A stretch of 64,000 bases of DNA from Rahnella victoriana (GCF_004330295.1 NZ_SJOJ01000012.1:62001-126000); one strand, 5' to 3'; shown: positions 8,583 through 16,916, counted from the first letter of the stretch. Made by a program: numbers and translations. The notes: a model not told the origin generated them from the sequence alone.

Positions 8583-10118
8583 TTATCTGACGTTAAGGGC
8601 CTCGACCATCACGCAGCGACGGATTCTGGCGAATGAACGCGCCGACGTCAGCCCTTCTCCGGTCGGTCCGGCGATGGTGAACGTGGCATGCCCTTCGCCG
8701 CCGACACCCAGTCCGGCATAGGAAGGCCCGTTTTTCACGAAAATCGTGGTCTGGATCTGGCGCGCCATCTTGGTGAGTTTTTCGACATTGGTGGAATGCA
8801 TGATGGCGGTATGCCGGTTGCCATGCTCGACCTGCACCGCCAGCTCAATGGCTTCATCCACGTTATCGACCCGGACGATCGGCAGCACCGGCATCATCAG
8901 TTCATGCACCACAAACGGATGATTTTTCTCGGTTTCCACCAGGATCACTTTGGTGTCTTCCGGCGCACTGATACCCAGTTGTTGCAGGATGTAGCGCGCG
9001 TCTTTGCCGACAAACGCCGTGTCCGGCCCGCTGCCTTTTTCGTTCAGTATCAGCGATTCCAGCTGGCGAAGAAGGGCTTTGTCACACAGCAGATAACCGC
9101 CGCTTTTCTTCATGCAATGGATCAGATAATCCGCCACCTGATTGACGACGATCACTTCTTTTTCCGCCACACACGGCAGGTTGTTATCGAAACTGCATCC
9201 GCGAATGATGTCGCGGGCGGCCTTTTCGATATCAGCGGTTTCGTCCACCACCGCAGGCGGATTGCCCGCCCCCGCGCCAATGGCTTTTTTGCCGGAGGAC
9301 ATCACCGTTTTCACAATCGCCGGACCGCCGGTCGCCACCAGCATATTGATGCGCGGGTCATTAATCAGGGCACTGGTGTTGTCGATGGAAGGCTGAGTCA
9401 CCGTGACGACCAGATTGGCCGGTGCGCCCAGGCTGGCAAGCTTTTGGTTGATCAGTTCCACGCAATATAAAGAGACCTTGCGTGAGCGCGGATGCGGGCT
9501 GAACACCACGGAATTTCCCGCCGCCAGCATACCGATGCTGTTGTTAATGATGGTTTCCGTCGGATTGGTGGTCGGCGTAATCGAGCCAATCACGCCGTAA
9601 GCTGAAAACTCGGTCAGCGTCAGGCCACTGTCGCCGCTCAGCGCACCGGTGATCAGATCTTCCAGCCCCGGTGTTTTCTGCGCCGCCACGCGGTTTTTAG
9701 TCAGCTTGTCGGCATAATTGCCCATGCCGGTTTCTTCCACCGCCATGCGGGAAATATCCTCTAATACACTGTTCTGTAAGAAAACTTCTCGGATGCCCTG
9801 AACAAAGGCCGCCCGATCCTGCATGGAACAGTGGCGATACTGCACCTGCGCCAGCACCGCGGCAGCGATCGCCTCGTCCATCGAGGCAAATGCACCGTTA
9901 CCCGCGTCACAGGCCGGAGACTGCACCGCGATGGCCGGGGTCTGACGGGGCGTCTGTGCCAGCGCCCTGGCGACAATGGCGTCGAGAGAAACGCTGAGCG
10001 GCCCCTGAGGTTCCACCGGTACAGGCTGCGGCGCGTTTCCGGCAACCGGCTGCGGTGTGGTTTTGCTAAACCGGCTCAGCACGTTGGAGACCGCCTGAGC
10101 AATTTCAATATCATTCAT
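8583..10118 (-). CDS. pduP: CoA-acylating propionaldehyde dehydrogenase (PduP-like)
   Basis: 511 residues. It converts propionaldehyde, CoA and NAD+ to propionyl-CoA inside the compartment. The catalytic Cys is C316 in CSFDNNLPCVAEKE, the PduP/EutE signature. The NAD-binding half shows TPTTNPTETIINN and GAGNPPAVVDETADI. Residues 3-17 (DIEIAQAVSNVLSRF) form a short amphipathic helix followed by a Pro/Ala/Gln-rich linker, the usual encapsulation peptide. A second short helix-like stretch at about 43-56 (SLDAIVARALAQ) could be another targeting segment. It follows the PduB-like shell gene by 42 bases. Confidence 0.92.
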   Translation of the reverse strand: MNDIEIAQAVSNVLSRFSKTTPQPVAGNAPQPVPVEPQGPLSVSLDAIVARALAQTPRQTPAIAVQSPACDAGNGAFASMDEAIAAAVLAQVQYRHCSMQDRAAFVQGIREVFLQNSVLEDISRMAVEETGMGNYADKLTKNRVAAQKTPGLEDLITGALSGDSGLTLTEFSAYGVIGSITPTTNPTETIINNSIGMLAAGNSVVFSPHPRSRKVSLYCVELINQKLASLGAPANLVVTVTQPSIDNTSALINDPRINMLVATGGPAIVKTVMSSGKKAIGAGAGNPPAVVDETADIEKAARDIIRGCSFDNNLPCVAEKEVIVVNQVADYLIHCMKKSGGYLLCDKALLRQLESLILNEKGSGPDTAFVGKDARYILQQLGISAPEDTKVILVETEKNHPFVVHELMMPVLPIVRVDNVDEAIELAVQVEHGNRHTAIMHSTNVEKLTKMARQIQTTIFVKNGPSYAGLGVGGEGHATFTIAGPTGEGLTSARSFARIRRCVMVEALNVR

Positions 10119-10160
10119 GCTGTTAATTCCTTACTTCACATCGCTTCGCAAGGTTAACCA

Positions 10161-10946
10161 TCAAATATAAGGTTTGGTGGTGGAGCTGATGGGTGCCGGA
10201 TCCAGCGTGGCAAGCAGTTGCAGCCCCACTTCACGCGCCGCGATCACCGCCTGACGCACCGCACCGGAATCACCGGCAAAGGTGAAAATAACTTCGTTAC
10301 TGAAGCTGGTGCCTTTCGACGGACTGGCGTACCCCACCGGCTCGATCACTGCCGATTTCGCCGCCACATCGGCAATCACCACGCCGATAGCTGCGGGGGA
10401 GGCGCAGGTCATGCCGAAGGCTTTACCGACCGGCGCACCGAAGGCTTTATTCAGCGCAAAGCTGGCGCGGGCGGTGTACTGGAATTCAAGATGCCCGGCC
10501 GGGGAGCCGTAAACATCGCCCATGGTGCGTTCAATTTCAGACAGCGCCACTTCAATTGCACGGCGGACGTCGGACACATCAGAAGCACCGAAAATAATTA
10601 AACATCCGTGTCCGCCGCCGCCTTCCGTATCACGCGCCAGTTCCACCGATAATATTTCGCTGTTGGTGGCTTTCACCGCTTCATCGGCCGCAAATATATG
10701 CGGACCCGCACCGGTGCGCGCCCCAAGAATACCGATAGAGCGATATTTCTTGTCGATATTCATGACGTCATGTAATTGATGATCGACATTGGCAATAACC
10801 AGACCAATAGTATGTCCGAGGGCGGTGCCGACAAATTCGGTTAAACCACAACCGGTAATACTGGCGGCTTTTTTATCCCTGGCATGTTCACCGGTCTGCT
10901 TATTCACTACTTCAGATATAATCTGCTCAACAAGATTATCTCTCAT
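10161..10946 (-). CDS. pduB: PduB-like trimeric shell protein (BMC-T)
   Basis: 261 residues with two fused BMC domains, aligning over its whole length with Salmonella PduB (for example LTEFVGTALGHTIGLVIANVD, GARTGAGPHIFAADEAVKATN and SFSNEVIFTFAGDSGAVRQA). PduB trimers form part of the shell facets and have gated pores. The N-terminal LVEQIISEVVNKQ helix matches the PduB segment used to link shell and enzymes. It lies 35 bases downstream of the short BMC-H gene, as pduB follows pduA in classical pdu operons. Confidence 0.93.
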   Translation of the reverse strand: MRDNLVEQIISEVVNKQTGEHARDKKAASITGCGLTEFVGTALGHTIGLVIANVDHQLHDVMNIDKKYRSIGILGARTGAGPHIFAADEAVKATNSEILSVELARDTEGGGGHGCLIIFGASDVSDVRRAIEVALSEIERTMGDVYGSPAGHLEFQYTARASFALNKAFGAPVGKAFGMTCASPAAIGVVIADVAAKSAVIEPVGYASPSKGTSFSNEVIFTFAGDSGAVRQAVIAAREVGLQLLATLDPAPISSTTKPYI

Positions 10947-10981
10947 GGTCAGTATCCTCCGGGTTTATTGACCGACCGTTA

Positions 10982-11263
10982 TTAGCCGACGGCTTTTGGC
11001 AGAATTTTTTCCACTTCGATATGCGGACGTGGAATAACATGCACAGACACCAGTTCACCGACTTTCAGCGCCGCCGCAGACCCGGCATCCGTGGCGGCTT
11101 TTACCGCGCCCACGTCGCCGCGCACCATAACGGTGACCAGCCCGGACCCAATTTTTTCATAACCCACCAGCGTGACATTGGCGGATTTCACCATGGTATC
11201 CGCAGCTTCAATTGCAGAAACCAGACCTTTTGTTTCAACCATACCTAACGCTTCTTGTTGCAT
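10982..11263 (-). CDS. PduA/PduJ-type BMC-H shell protein
   Basis: 93 residues, one canonical BMC domain ([57 protein letters not shown]). It is the standard major hexamer of the shell facets. The loop before the pore reads KIGSGLV. A GGTCGTT-type leader precedes the ATG and a 142-base gap separates it from the kinase gene upstream, the longest gap in the operon. That gap might hold an internal promoter or a processing site that boosts shell protein supply. Confidence 0.93.
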   Translation of the reverse strand: MQQEALGMVETKGLVSAIEAADTMVKSANVTLVGYEKIGSGLVTVMVRGDVGAVKAATDAGSAAALKVGELVSVHVIPRPHIEVEKILPKAVG

Positions 11264-11405
11264 AACGACCTCTGATAGTGAGTAGGGGAAGACAATTAAC
11301 GCACGATGATAATAAGAGCCTCAGGACAAAATGTTTTGCCCGTCAGCCGGACTTTCTTGTTATTCCGCACGGCTTACGGACAATAAAATCTCTCTGTTTT
11401 CTGGT

Positions 11406-12620
11406 TCATTCTTCATGCACCATCTGCGCGGTACCTGTCGCCAGCGCATCCAGCGCAATCATTTTTTCTTCATTGGTCGGGATCACCACCACACGCGGTG
11501 AACCGGGAAGTGAAATCACTCCCGCGCGACCGCCGCAGGTGCGCTGATTTTTCTGTGCATCCAGCGTCAGCCCCAGCACGCCAAGGCGTGCCAGCGTCAG
11601 TTCGCGCACCAGCGCAGAATTCTCGCCGATGCCGCCGGTGAAAATCAGGGCGTCCAGACGTTTCAGCGAGGTCAGATGCCCTCCCAGATGGCGCGCCAGC
11701 CGGTGTACCATCACATCAATCGCCAGCGTCGCCCGCACATCGCCCTGACTGCGTGCCTCCTGAAGCGTGCGGCAGTCGCTGGACGTGCCTGATATGCCGA
11801 GCAGCCCGGCCTGACTATTCATCATTTTGTACATCGCATCGAGACTCTGGCCGGTGCAGGTCGCGATGTGTGCCGCCGCACCGAAATCCAGATCGCCACA
11901 GCGCGTGCCCATCACCAGCCCTTCCAGCGGCGTCATGCCCATCGAGGTATCCACGCTGCGTCCGTTTTGTACCGCACACACCGAAGAACCGTTGCCAAGA
12001 TGGGCGATCAGGATGCCGTGATCGTCCGGGTCGAGACCGAGCAAGGTCACCGCTTCGCCCGCTATATAGCGGTGCGAGGTGCCGTGGAAGCCGTAACGCC
12101 GCACCTGATAACGCTGCTGGTATTCCAGCGGGATCGCGTAGGTGTACGCCGCCGCAGGCAGCGTCTGATGGAAAGCGGTATCGAACACGGCGACCTGCGG
12201 CACCTGCGGTAACAGGGCAATGGCCGCATCGATGCCGGTCAGATTGGCCGGGTTATGCAGCGGTGCCAGCGCCGACAGTGCGCGGATTTTCTCAGTCACT
12301 TCAGGCGTCAGCCGCACCGATTGCGTAAACTCGCTGCCGCCGTGAGCGACACGGTGACCGATGGCCTGCACCGCAGGCAGCCACTGCCGCTCCGCCAGTT
12401 CCCTGAACAGCACTTTCAGCGCACAGACATGGCTGGCCTCACTCAGCGCAACCGTGGTTTTCTGCCCGTGGTTGTCTTTCAACGTCATGCTGGCGTTATC
12501 CAGCCCTAACCTTTCGGCCAGACCCGACAGCACCGGCGCGCCGGTATCAGAAGGAACCAGCGAGAATTTCAGCGAGGAGGATCCGCAGTTAATCACCAAA
12601 ACCAAAGAACCGAAGGACAT
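11406..12620 (-). CDS. Acetate/propionate kinase
   Basis: 404 residues, the size of AckA/TdcD/PduW. Family motifs: NCGSSSLKFSL at the N-terminus, FDTAFHQTLP, YGFHGTSHRYI, HLGNGSSVCAV and SVDTSMGMTPLEGLVMGTRCGD. It converts propionyl phosphate and ADP to propionate and ATP, capturing energy from the PduP/PduL branch. By context it is the PduW counterpart, but sequence does not separate acetate from propionate kinases. It follows the GlcG-like gene by 11 bases. Confidence 0.9.
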   Translation of the reverse strand: MSFGSLVLVINCGSSSLKFSLVPSDTGAPVLSGLAERLGLDNASMTLKDNHGQKTTVALSEASHVCALKVLFRELAERQWLPAVQAIGHRVAHGGSEFTQSVRLTPEVTEKIRALSALAPLHNPANLTGIDAAIALLPQVPQVAVFDTAFHQTLPAAAYTYAIPLEYQQRYQVRRYGFHGTSHRYIAGEAVTLLGLDPDDHGILIAHLGNGSSVCAVQNGRSVDTSMGMTPLEGLVMGTRCGDLDFGAAAHIATCTGQSLDAMYKMMNSQAGLLGISGTSSDCRTLQEARSQGDVRATLAIDVMVHRLARHLGGHLTSLKRLDALIFTGGIGENSALVRELTLARLGVLGLTLDAQKNQRTCGGRAGVISLPGSPRVVVIPTNEEKMIALDALATGTAQMVHEE

Positions 12621-12631
12621 GTTGACCCCTG

Positions 12632-13123
12632 TTAATTATTGCCTGTTGAGAGTACGAAACGGGCGGCGCTGAAACGGCTCAGTGTGTTGCGCGCCACGGT
12701 CAGATCCTGTTCCACGCTGCCGCCGCTGAGGCCAATCCCGCCGAGTAACACGCCCTGCGACCAGCAAGGCAAACCACCGCCGATGCAACAAATGCCGTCC
12801 TGATGTTGCAGGCCGTAAAGCGCGGCGCCGGGCTGGATCAGCGCCGCGAGCCGGTGAGTCGGCATTTTCAGCGCCACGGCGGTGCGCGCCTTTTGCGGTG
12901 CCAGCTGATGGCTGATCAGCAACGCATTTTCCATACTGAAGTAGTAACGCTGATGCCCGCTGGCGTCGGCCAGGCTGAACACCATGGGTACACCGATAGC
13001 CTGCGCTTCTGCGGCGGCAAACCCTGCCAGCAGGGCGCAGTCGTCGAGACTCAGCGCAGGGTGTTGCCCGCTTTGCTGACGGGAAATCGCCGCGCAAATC
13101 CAGCCGTCGAGAGGGTCATTCAT
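12632..13123 (-). CDS. GlcG/HbpS-family protein (PduO C-terminal domain type)
   Basis: 163 residues, DUF336/GlcG fold. Visible hallmarks are the GVPMVFSLADASGHQRYYFSM strand, a KARTAVALKMPTH segment and the glycine-rich tail GGGLPCWSQGVLLGGIGLSGG. In Pdu systems this domain forms the C-terminal half of the adenosyltransferase PduO, where it can bind haem. Here it stands alone and the cobalamin part is absent, consistent with a B12-free pathway. Its exact role in glycyl-radical BMCs is unknown. It lies 9 bases after the PduN gene. Confidence 0.8.
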   Translation of the reverse strand: MNDPLDGWICAAISRQQSGQHPALSLDDCALLAGFAAAEAQAIGVPMVFSLADASGHQRYYFSMENALLISHQLAPQKARTAVALKMPTHRLAALIQPGAALYGLQHQDGICCIGGGLPCWSQGVLLGGIGLSGGSVEQDLTVARNTLSRFSAARFVLSTGNN

Positions 13124-13132
13124 AGCGGCTCC

Positions 13133-13399
13133 TTATGAGAGATCCTGCGGATCGACAATGCCGACCACGGCCGCATCAATCACCGAATGTTCTTTGCTGT
13201 TGCTCATACGCGCTGAACTGCCGGTGGAAATAATGACGATGTCGCCATTTCCTGCGCCGACAAAGTCCACCGCCACCTGCGCGCTGCCGGTGGGCTGATA
13301 ATTTTCATCGAGACGTGCCACCATCAGTAACTTGGCCCCGTTTAATGAGACGTGTTTGGTGGTGGAGACCAGCGCACCCGTCACTTTTGCCAGATACAT
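13133..13399 (-). CDS. pduN: PduN-like BMC vertex protein (BMC-P, EutN/CcmL family)
   Basis: 88 residues. MYLAKVTGALVSTTKH, GAKLLMVARLDE, VAVDFVGAGNGDIVIISTGSSAR and AVVGIVD are the EutN/CcmL pentamer signature. Pentamers cap the twelve vertices of the icosahedral shell. It is the only BMC-P gene in the locus, and it starts 13 bases after the flavoprotein-like gene ends. Confidence 0.92.
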   Translation of the reverse strand: MYLAKVTGALVSTTKHVSLNGAKLLMVARLDENYQPTGSAQVAVDFVGAGNGDIVIISTGSSARMSNSKEHSVIDAAVVGIVDPQDLS

Positions 13400-13412
13400 A
13401 ACTCCTCCCGTT

Positions 13413-14108
13413 TCAGCGGATCACGGTGATGTGCTGCCGCCGGATTTCATCCTGCGCAGCTGGCGTGATCAGCGTGTTGCTGCCGATGCGTAATGTGTCG
13501 TTTGCCTGATACAGGCGGATATCCTTCAGGGTGATCAGCCGTTTCTGTCCGCGAGTGTCTTCGCGGCCATCAACCCTGATGCCGTATTGCCCGAGGGCAT
13601 CGATGTACGCCTTCAGCCGCGCCTGTAATGGGGGCGCAAAACCGCATTCACTGAGATGCAGCAGTTCAGGGTTGAGGGTGACAATCACCGGCGTCTGGTT
13701 GCGTAAGGCGTGGAACACCTGCGTTGTCGCGAGGTTGTCGCGCAAACCCAGCGCGATTTTGCTCAGGCTGTTGGTGGACAGCGCCGGTAAATACAGGCTG
13801 TCATCGGCACCGGCGGGCAGCTCTGACGGCTCGGCCGCCGTGCACAATCCTGCAAGTTCTGGCAGTAACGCGGCTTTCAGACCGCTCTCACCGGCGCTGT
13901 GCGAAAAGGCGACCTGCAACGGATAACCGGCGCTGCTCAGCGCGCGCAGGCTTTTCAGCGTCATCGGCAACGTTGTCAGGTCACTGCCGGTGATCACCAC
14001 GCGCACGGTTTTGCCTGCGTCATGGCGCGCCGTGCGTTGTCGTACCAGCAGATCGGCGATCGACTTATCAATCAGCCGCGACAGACGCTGATGTTCCGTG
14101 GTGTTCAT
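13413..14108 (-). CDS. Flavoprotein-like BMC-associated protein with a EutQ/EutT-like terminal motif
   Basis: 231 residues. The central part resembles the flavoprotein/DpaB fold (LRALSSAGYPLQVAFSHSAG, then DSLYLPALSTNSLSKIALGL, then RNQTPVIVTLNPELL). This fold binds FMN in PPC-decarboxylase-like proteins. The C-terminal RLITLKDIRLYQANDTL plus NTLITPAAQDEIRRQHITVI stretch resembles the ITxxDI...LTPxAxE segment near the N-termini of EutQ and EutT. That suggests a common docking element of BMC proteins. Its start overlaps the stop of the fused dehydrogenase gene by four bases (ATGA), so translation is coupled. The reaction is unknown; a redox or flavin role in the lumen is a guess. Confidence 0.65.
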   Translation of the reverse strand: MNTTEHQRLSRLIDKSIADLLVRQRTARHDAGKTVRVVITGSDLTTLPMTLKSLRALSSAGYPLQVAFSHSAGESGLKAALLPELAGLCTAAEPSELPAGADDSLYLPALSTNSLSKIALGLRDNLATTQVFHALRNQTPVIVTLNPELLHLSECGFAPPLQARLKAYIDALGQYGIRVDGREDTRGQKRLITLKDIRLYQANDTLRIGSNTLITPAAQDEIRRQHITVIR

Positions 14109-15826
14109 GGGCGCGATCCGCTGCCGGTGCGGAACAGCAAATCGCCGTTGCGCAGGCCAAGGCCGTTGGCTTCTTCCACATCGATATGCAGTTCCGCCAC
14201 CGCACCGGCGCTGACCCGCACCAGCACATGACTGAGAATGCCCGCGCGCTGCCCCTGCGCCTGCAAATCGATTTCCATGCCGTTGCGCAAACCGTGGCGT
14301 TCCGCGTCCTGCGGCGAAATATGGATATGCCGCCAGGCCACAATGGTTCCGTGCGGTTTACTGACCCGCCCTTGCGGCCCGACCAGCTCAATCCCCGGCG
14401 AGTTTTCCAGATCCCCCGACATCCTGACCGGCGCTTTTACGCCCAGCACAAAACTGTCGGCCACCGAAATTTCAATCTGCGTCGTGCTGCGCAGCGGGCC
14501 GAGCACCCGCACATTGGGGATATCGCCTTTCGGCGTGCGCAAGGTGACGGTCTCTTCGGCGGCAAACTGGCCGGGCTGTTTTACCGCTTTCAGGTGAGTC
14601 AGTGTCGAGCCGTAACCGAACAGGGCGTCCATATCTTCGCGGCACAAATGCACATGGCGGTTGGAGATGCCGACCGGCACGGCGAACGCAGGTGCGCGGT
14701 ATTCGTCGCCTCCGGCGAGGCAGGAAAGCAGCCGCTCCACATCCGCCGCAGAAGGCTGGCAGGGATTAGTGACCGTGCAACCATCCGCCAGCGCGGCATC
14801 GGCCAGTGCCGGACGCAGGGCGTCAAATGCCGCCAGATCCGTACCGAGTTCTTTTAAGCTGCGGGGAATACCAAACTGCAGATTGAGCTGGCGGATTTTC
14901 TCTGCCAGCCGGGCGATCATCGGTTGCGGTTCCGCCGGTCCGATCCCCAGAATGGCGGCACACTGGCTGTAACGGCCGAGGGTGTCGGAAGCGGCGTGCG
15001 CGGCGTTGAATTCGATGATTAACGGCAGCAGCATGGCGTTAATTTTGCCGTGGGGAATGTGCAACATCCCGCCGAGGGCGTGCGCCATACCATGCACCAG
15101 CCCCAGACCTGCGGAGTTGAACGCCATGCCCGCCATGCAGGAGGCGTTGTGCATATGGGTGCGCGCCGCGATGTTTTTCTCATCGGCGTAAACCTGGGGT
15201 AAATACTGCCAGGTCAGGGCAATGGCTTTTTCAGCCAGCGCATCGCTGAAATCATTCGCGCCCGTTGATACCCGTGCTTCGATGGCGTGGGTCAGGACGT
15301 CCATACCGGTATCGACCGCGATATGGCGCGGCACGCTCAGCACCAGTTGCGGGTCAAGAATGGCGGTATCCGGCACCAGCGCCTGCGACACCAGCGGGTA
15401 TTTACGGCCGTTTTGCGGGTCGGAAATGATCGCGTAAGAGGTCACTTCCGAGCCGGAACCGCTGGTGGTGGGAATGGCGATCAGCTCGATGGCCTGTTGC
15501 TGATAATGGTCTTCCAGCGTGACCTTGATGCCTTTGGCCGCATCCAGCGACGAACCGCCGCCCAGCGCAATAATCACATCCGGCCTGAAGGTTTTAAACT
15601 GCGCCGCGCCCTCCTGCAAAATGTCGGTACCCGGATCCGACCTGACCTTGCTGTACACCGATACCGTCGCCTGCGGCATGTGTTCCGTCAGGTACGCGGT
15701 CTTGCCGGACGTCACCATAAACTCATCCGTGACGATCGCGACTTTCTTATTATTCAGGCTGTTTAATGCAGTGATGGCCCCGTCGCCAAAATACACGCGC
15801 GGGCTGGAGAAAAAATAACTCGCCAT
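14105..15826 (-). CDS. Fusion of iron-type alcohol dehydrogenase (PduQ-like) and phosphotransacylase PduL
   Basis: 573 residues in one uninterrupted frame. Residues 1-370 are a group III Fe-dependent alcohol dehydrogenase. NAD binding is at GGGSSLDAAKG, and the metal ligands are D176, H180, H245 and H259, with FucO-like spacing. It would reduce propionaldehyde to 1-propanol and recycle NAD+. A short linker leads to a complete PduL domain from about 381 (VPVGISNRHVHL, QPGQFAAEETVTL, RHIHISPQDAERHGL, LHIDVEEANGL). That domain turns propionyl-CoA into propionyl phosphate and frees CoA. The fusion joins the two enzymes that recycle NAD+ and CoA for PduP. This is the first gene of the operon, and no separate pduQ or pduL exists here. 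Confidence 0.9.
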   Translation of the reverse strand: MASYFFSSPRVYFGDGAITALNSLNNKKVAIVTDEFMVTSGKTAYLTEHMPQATVSVYSKVRSDPGTDILQEGAAQFKTFRPDVIIALGGGSSLDAAKGIKVTLEDHYQQQAIELIAIPTTSGSGSEVTSYAIISDPQNGRKYPLVSQALVPDTAILDPQLVLSVPRHIAVDTGMDVLTHAIEARVSTGANDFSDALAEKAIALTWQYLPQVYADEKNIAARTHMHNASCMAGMAFNSAGLGLVHGMAHALGGMLHIPHGKINAMLLPLIIEFNAAHAASDTLGRYSQCAAILGIGPAEPQPMIARLAEKIRQLNLQFGIPRSLKELGTDLAAFDALRPALADAALADGCTVTNPCQPSAADVERLLSCLAGGDEYRAPAFAVPVGISNRHVHLCREDMDALFGYGSTLTHLKAVKQPGQFAAEETVTLRTPKGDIPNVRVLGPLRSTTQIEISVADSFVLGVKAPVRMSGDLENSPGIELVGPQGRVSKPHGTIVAWRHIHISPQDAERHGLRNGMEIDLQAQGQRAGILSHVLVRVSAGAVAELHIDVEEANGLGLRNGDLLFRTGSGSRP

Positions 15827-15930
15827 GAGTACAACACCCTTACTCGTTTACCGACATGCGGCCGTAAAAAGATGCATTTAACCTATCATTCAGTGGCGTA
15901 AAGGCCGTTGCTCAGGGTTGTGCAGGTGGA

Positions 15931-15969
15931 GGACTTTTTTGCCCTGTTCTTTTCATCCCGGGCAAAAAA
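15931..15969. promoter_or_regulatory. Inverted repeat carrying the BMC control motif, upstream of the minus-strand BMC operon
   Basis: TTTTTTGCCC (15935-15944) and GGGCAAAAAA (15960-15969) form a perfect 10-bp inverted repeat with a 15-base spacer. The left arm, read on the minus strand, extends to AGGGCAAAAAAGTCC (15945 down to 15931), identical to 1971-1985 ahead of the AdoMet synthetase gene. It lies about 105 bases upstream of the first BMC gene (start 15826). This is the best candidate site for the response regulator of the locus. The arm at 15960-15969 points the other way and may be a second subsite. The remaining sequence to 15827 shows only a weak -10-like ATGATA near 15884-15889. 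Confidence 0.6.
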
Positions 15970-16035
15970 ATGCAGGACGGTGAAAGCGATCAACGACGGG
16001 GAAGGAGAGAAAAAGCAGAAATGTTTTGCATCAAA

Positions 16036-16069
16036 TTGACTCGTTTTGTTATGTTATCACATATCAAGT
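16036..16069 (+). promoter_or_regulatory. Promoter with Zur-like box ahead of the ABC/MFS/DMT operon
   Basis: TTGACT at 16036-16041 is a good -35, and a poor -10 (CATATC, 16060-16065) follows at 18 bases. Overlapping it is ATGTTAT-CAC-ATATCAA (16051-16067). Against the enterobacterial Zur pattern ATGTTAT-N3-ATAACAT the left half is perfect and the right half matches five of seven. The same bases also contain one perfect FNR half-site (ATCAA) with a poor partner. A repressor site over the core promoter would fit zinc control. The ATG is at 16098 with a TTAGGGA ribosome site. Confidence 0.45.
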
Positions 16070-16097
16070 GAATCACAGCGACGGACAGGGTTAGGGA

Positions 16098-16916
16098 ATG
16101 ACAGAAGACAGGACGCAACATAACGGCCCCGTTCTTGCGGTGGAAAACCTCACTCTCCGTCTCGCCGGTACAGCACGCATCCGTGATCTGAGCTTCAGCC
16201 TCCATGCGGGCGAGCGCGTTTGTCTGCTCGGCGCTTCCGGCTCCGGTAAATCCCTGACCGCCAGAGCCATCACCGGTACGCCGCCGGCGGGGGCAGAACT
16301 CAGCGGCCATATCCGCGTCAATGGCGTGGAAGTGTGCGGCAAACATCCGGTTTCACGCGGTGCAGCCAGCCGCGTCGCGACGGTGTTTCAGGATACCTCC
16401 ACGGCCCTCAATCCGCTGATGACACTGGGCAAACAGTTGCGTCTCGCCCTGCCCGCCGCCAGCGCACAAGATATTCACGCCATGCTGGATGCCGTCGGAC
16501 TGGGGGATATTCCGCAGTTTGCTGCCCGTTATCCGGCGGAGCTTTCCGGCGGCCAGCGCCAGCGTCTGTGCGTGGCGCTGGCGATGCGCTCTTCTTCCCC
16601 GCTGTTGCTCGCTGACGAACCGACCACCGCGCTCGACGTGATTACGCAGCAACAGGTTTTACAGGTGATGCGCGATGCCTGCGCCGGTCCGCAACCGCCG
16701 CGTGCGCTGCTGTTTATCACCCATGATATTGCCGTCGCCGCGCAGTTATGCGAACGCGCGCTGGTGATGGAAAACGGCGTGCTGGTGGAATCTGCCCGCA
16801 TGACGCAACTGCTCAGCCATCCGCAGCATCCCTATACCAAACGTCTGGTGCATGCCGCCCGGCAGTCTGCCTTAGTGCATCAGGATACTGCGTCATGGTG
16901 CGGGGTGGCGGTCTGA
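16098..16916 (+). CDS. ABC transporter ATPase (peptide/nickel/opine type, first subunit)
   Basis: 272 residues. Walker A is GASGSGKS, the signature is LSGGQRQRLCVALAM, Walker B is LLLADEPTTALD and the switch His is in FITHD. It is the NikD/DppD/CntD type of ATPase that works with a second ATPase and a heteromeric permease. It starts the operon and its stop overlaps the next start (TGATG). Specificity cannot be told from this subunit. Operon content (MFS exporter, DMT exporter) and the Zur-like promoter box suggest import of a metal-metallophore complex. Confidence 0.88.
   Translation: MTEDRTQHNGPVLAVENLTLRLAGTARIRDLSFSLHAGERVCLLGASGSGKSLTARAITGTPPAGAELSGHIRVNGVEVCGKHPVSRGAASRVATVFQDTSTALNPLMTLGKQLRLALPAASAQDIHAMLDAVGLGDIPQFAARYPAELSGGQRQRLCVALAMRSSSPLLLADEPTTALDVITQQQVLQVMRDACAGPQPPRALLFITHDIAVAAQLCERALVMENGVLVESARMTQLLSHPQHPYTKRLVHAARQSALVHQDTASWCGVAV

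Noticed and set aside
12632-13123. Cobalamin adenosyltransferase PduO
   Set aside because: Only the GlcG-like C-terminal domain is present. The adenosyltransferase domain is absent, which fits the B12-independent pathway.
16054-16067. FNR site TTATC-ACAT-ATCAA
   Set aside because: Only one half matches the FNR pattern (7 of 10). The Zur-like match over the same bases is better. Kept as an alternative only.
16748-16915. Upstream extension of the second ABC ATPase
   Set aside because: The extra 56 codons lie wholly inside the first ATPase gene and show no family sequence. The TGATG overlap at 16914-16918 is the natural start.
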